Assembly: GCA_910577255.1 (NCBI GenBank)
Contig: CAJTMH010000003.1
Span: 1 to 64,000, forward strand
Reading direction: 5' to 3'
DNA: 64,000 nucleotides
Source: an uncultured Duncaniella sp.
GTDB lineage: Bacteria; Bacteroidota; Bacteroidia; Bacteroidales; Muribaculaceae
The translations under genes and the position numbers were made by a program. The notes under the pieces were generated by a model. The model ran no database searches. It saw only the letters and a program-made list of their open reading frames with translations, and was not told the origin of the DNA. Below are positions 63,447 through 64,000 of this stretch, piece by piece (the stretch's first letter is position 1; the number at the start of each line of letters is the position of its first letter).

Positions 63447-64000
63447 GAGCCGGGATATTGACTTTTCATGCGTCGCATAACTATGGGTCTATGCTTCAGG
63501 CTTTTGCTCTGCAAAAGACGCTGAAGAAATTAGACGTTGACAGTACGGTGATTAATTTTCGCTCGGATATCCAAAAATCTCTTATCCAACCACCGATCAG
63601 TTGGAGGCATCCCAAGCATGCGTTATGCATGTCTTTACGTCATCCCCGAAAAATCTCAGGATTATTGCGAAAGTTTGCCAGGTTTGAAAAATTTTTGTCG
63701 CATGATTTATCGGTGTCGAAGGAGTTGAGACGCAGTGAAGAGGTAGAGCAGCATGTCAACCGTGCTAATTATGATGTGATTCTCACTGGAAGTGACCAGA
63801 TTTGGAATCCGGAATGTTGGGATTTCGATATGGTATATCTCTTGGCATTCGGATATGAAGGGAAGCGTGTGGCTTATGCTCCATCATTAGGGTCTCATCC
63901 TGAAGCTATAGAGCAGGGGCAGCTTGAAAAAATTAAGAGCGCGCTTTTGGATTATGACGCATTGTCGACAAGAGAGGCAAGGGGAAGCCGATTCTTAGAG
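63443..64000 (+). CDS. Polysaccharide pyruvyl transferase family protein, copy 2 (3' truncated by window)
   Basis: The first 186 codons of a gene that continues past the window, starting at ATG 63443 inside the stop region of copy 2 of the 4Fe-4S protein. It begins RAGILTFHASHNYGSMLQAFAL and contains the family hallmark LTGSDQIWNP near residue 114. It matches the copy at 59602 in layout, with His-containing N-terminus and LSTREARGS. The true C-terminus is not visible. Confidence 0.85.
   Translation, partial: MRAGILTFHASHNYGSMLQAFALQKTLKKLDVDSTVINFRSDIQKSLIQPPISWRHPKHALCMSLRHPRKISGLLRKFARFEKFLSHDLSVSKELRRSEEVEQHVNRANYDVILTGSDQIWNPECWDFDMVYLLAFGYEGKRVAYAPSLGSHPEAIEQGQLEKIKSALLDYDALSTREARGSRFLE

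Overview
The window is chromosomal DNA from a member of the Bacteroidales. Family-level placement, for example Muribaculaceae, is only a guess from overall gene style. The evidence for the order is: an LpxC-FabZ fusion, a fused SecDF, promoters of the form TTTG-N19/20-TAnnTTTG, near absence of Shine-Dalgarno sites, ECF sigma / DUF4974 anti-sigma / STN-barrel signalling genes, a DUF4374-containing Xus-type siderophore locus, and an UpxY-headed capsule locus.

Left part (1-22.7 kb) is mostly core genome. It opens with the 3' end of a 23S rRNA gene, a 5S rRNA and a strong terminator. The lipid A operon lpxD - lpxC/fabZ - lpxA follows, then a catalytically degenerate endonuclease I-like secreted protein and a small lipoprotein. 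After these come smpB, a Yip1-like membrane protein, a DUF3127 OB-fold protein with an SSB-like tip, acpP-fabF, a DUF3298-type lipoprotein, an M18 aminopeptidase, DUF4492-cydA-cydB, secDF, a GH95 glycosidase and a YitT/YczE-like membrane protein.

Middle part (22.9-48.6 kb) is accessory. It starts at a tRNA-Lys(CUU) next to a decayed YhcG/DUF1016 nuclease gene. A redox cassette follows (FMN-binding/4Fe-4S membrane protein, nitroreductase, DJ-1/PfpI protein with a frameshifted leader). A six-gene minus-strand operon comes next: ECF sigma, minimal anti-sigma, STN outer-membrane barrel, stand-alone adenylation enzyme, GNAT acetyltransferase, esterase. A secreted hydrolase and a DHA2-type MFS exporter are read the other way. 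Then an esterase fused to a PepSY-like domain sits beside a xusA-xusB-xusC xenosiderophore operon. A lone RND pump is divergent from a LytS/LytTR two-component system that is translationally coupled to a secreted PepSY-like protein. I read 27-43 kb as a candidate iron/xenosiderophore island in which capture (Xus), signalling (sigma/anti-sigma/STN receptor), ester hydrolysis (three alpha/beta hydrolases), chemical modification (adenylation plus acetylation) and export (MFS) sit together. The link among these units is inference from position.

Right part (48.7-64 kb) is a DUF3575 barrel-like gene followed by a surface polysaccharide locus. It contains upxY, a Wza-type export lipoprotein, a Wzc-type tyrosine kinase with a tyrosine-rich tail, an O-acyltransferase, a GT4, a GT2 and a NodB-type deacetylase. 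These are followed by two copies of a [4Fe-4S F420-hydrogenase-beta-like protein + polysaccharide pyruvyl transferase] pair flanking a Wzx flippase. The last pyruvyl transferase runs off the window end. Base composition becomes visibly AT-richer after about 57.4 kb, as expected for a horizontally exchanged capsule cassette.
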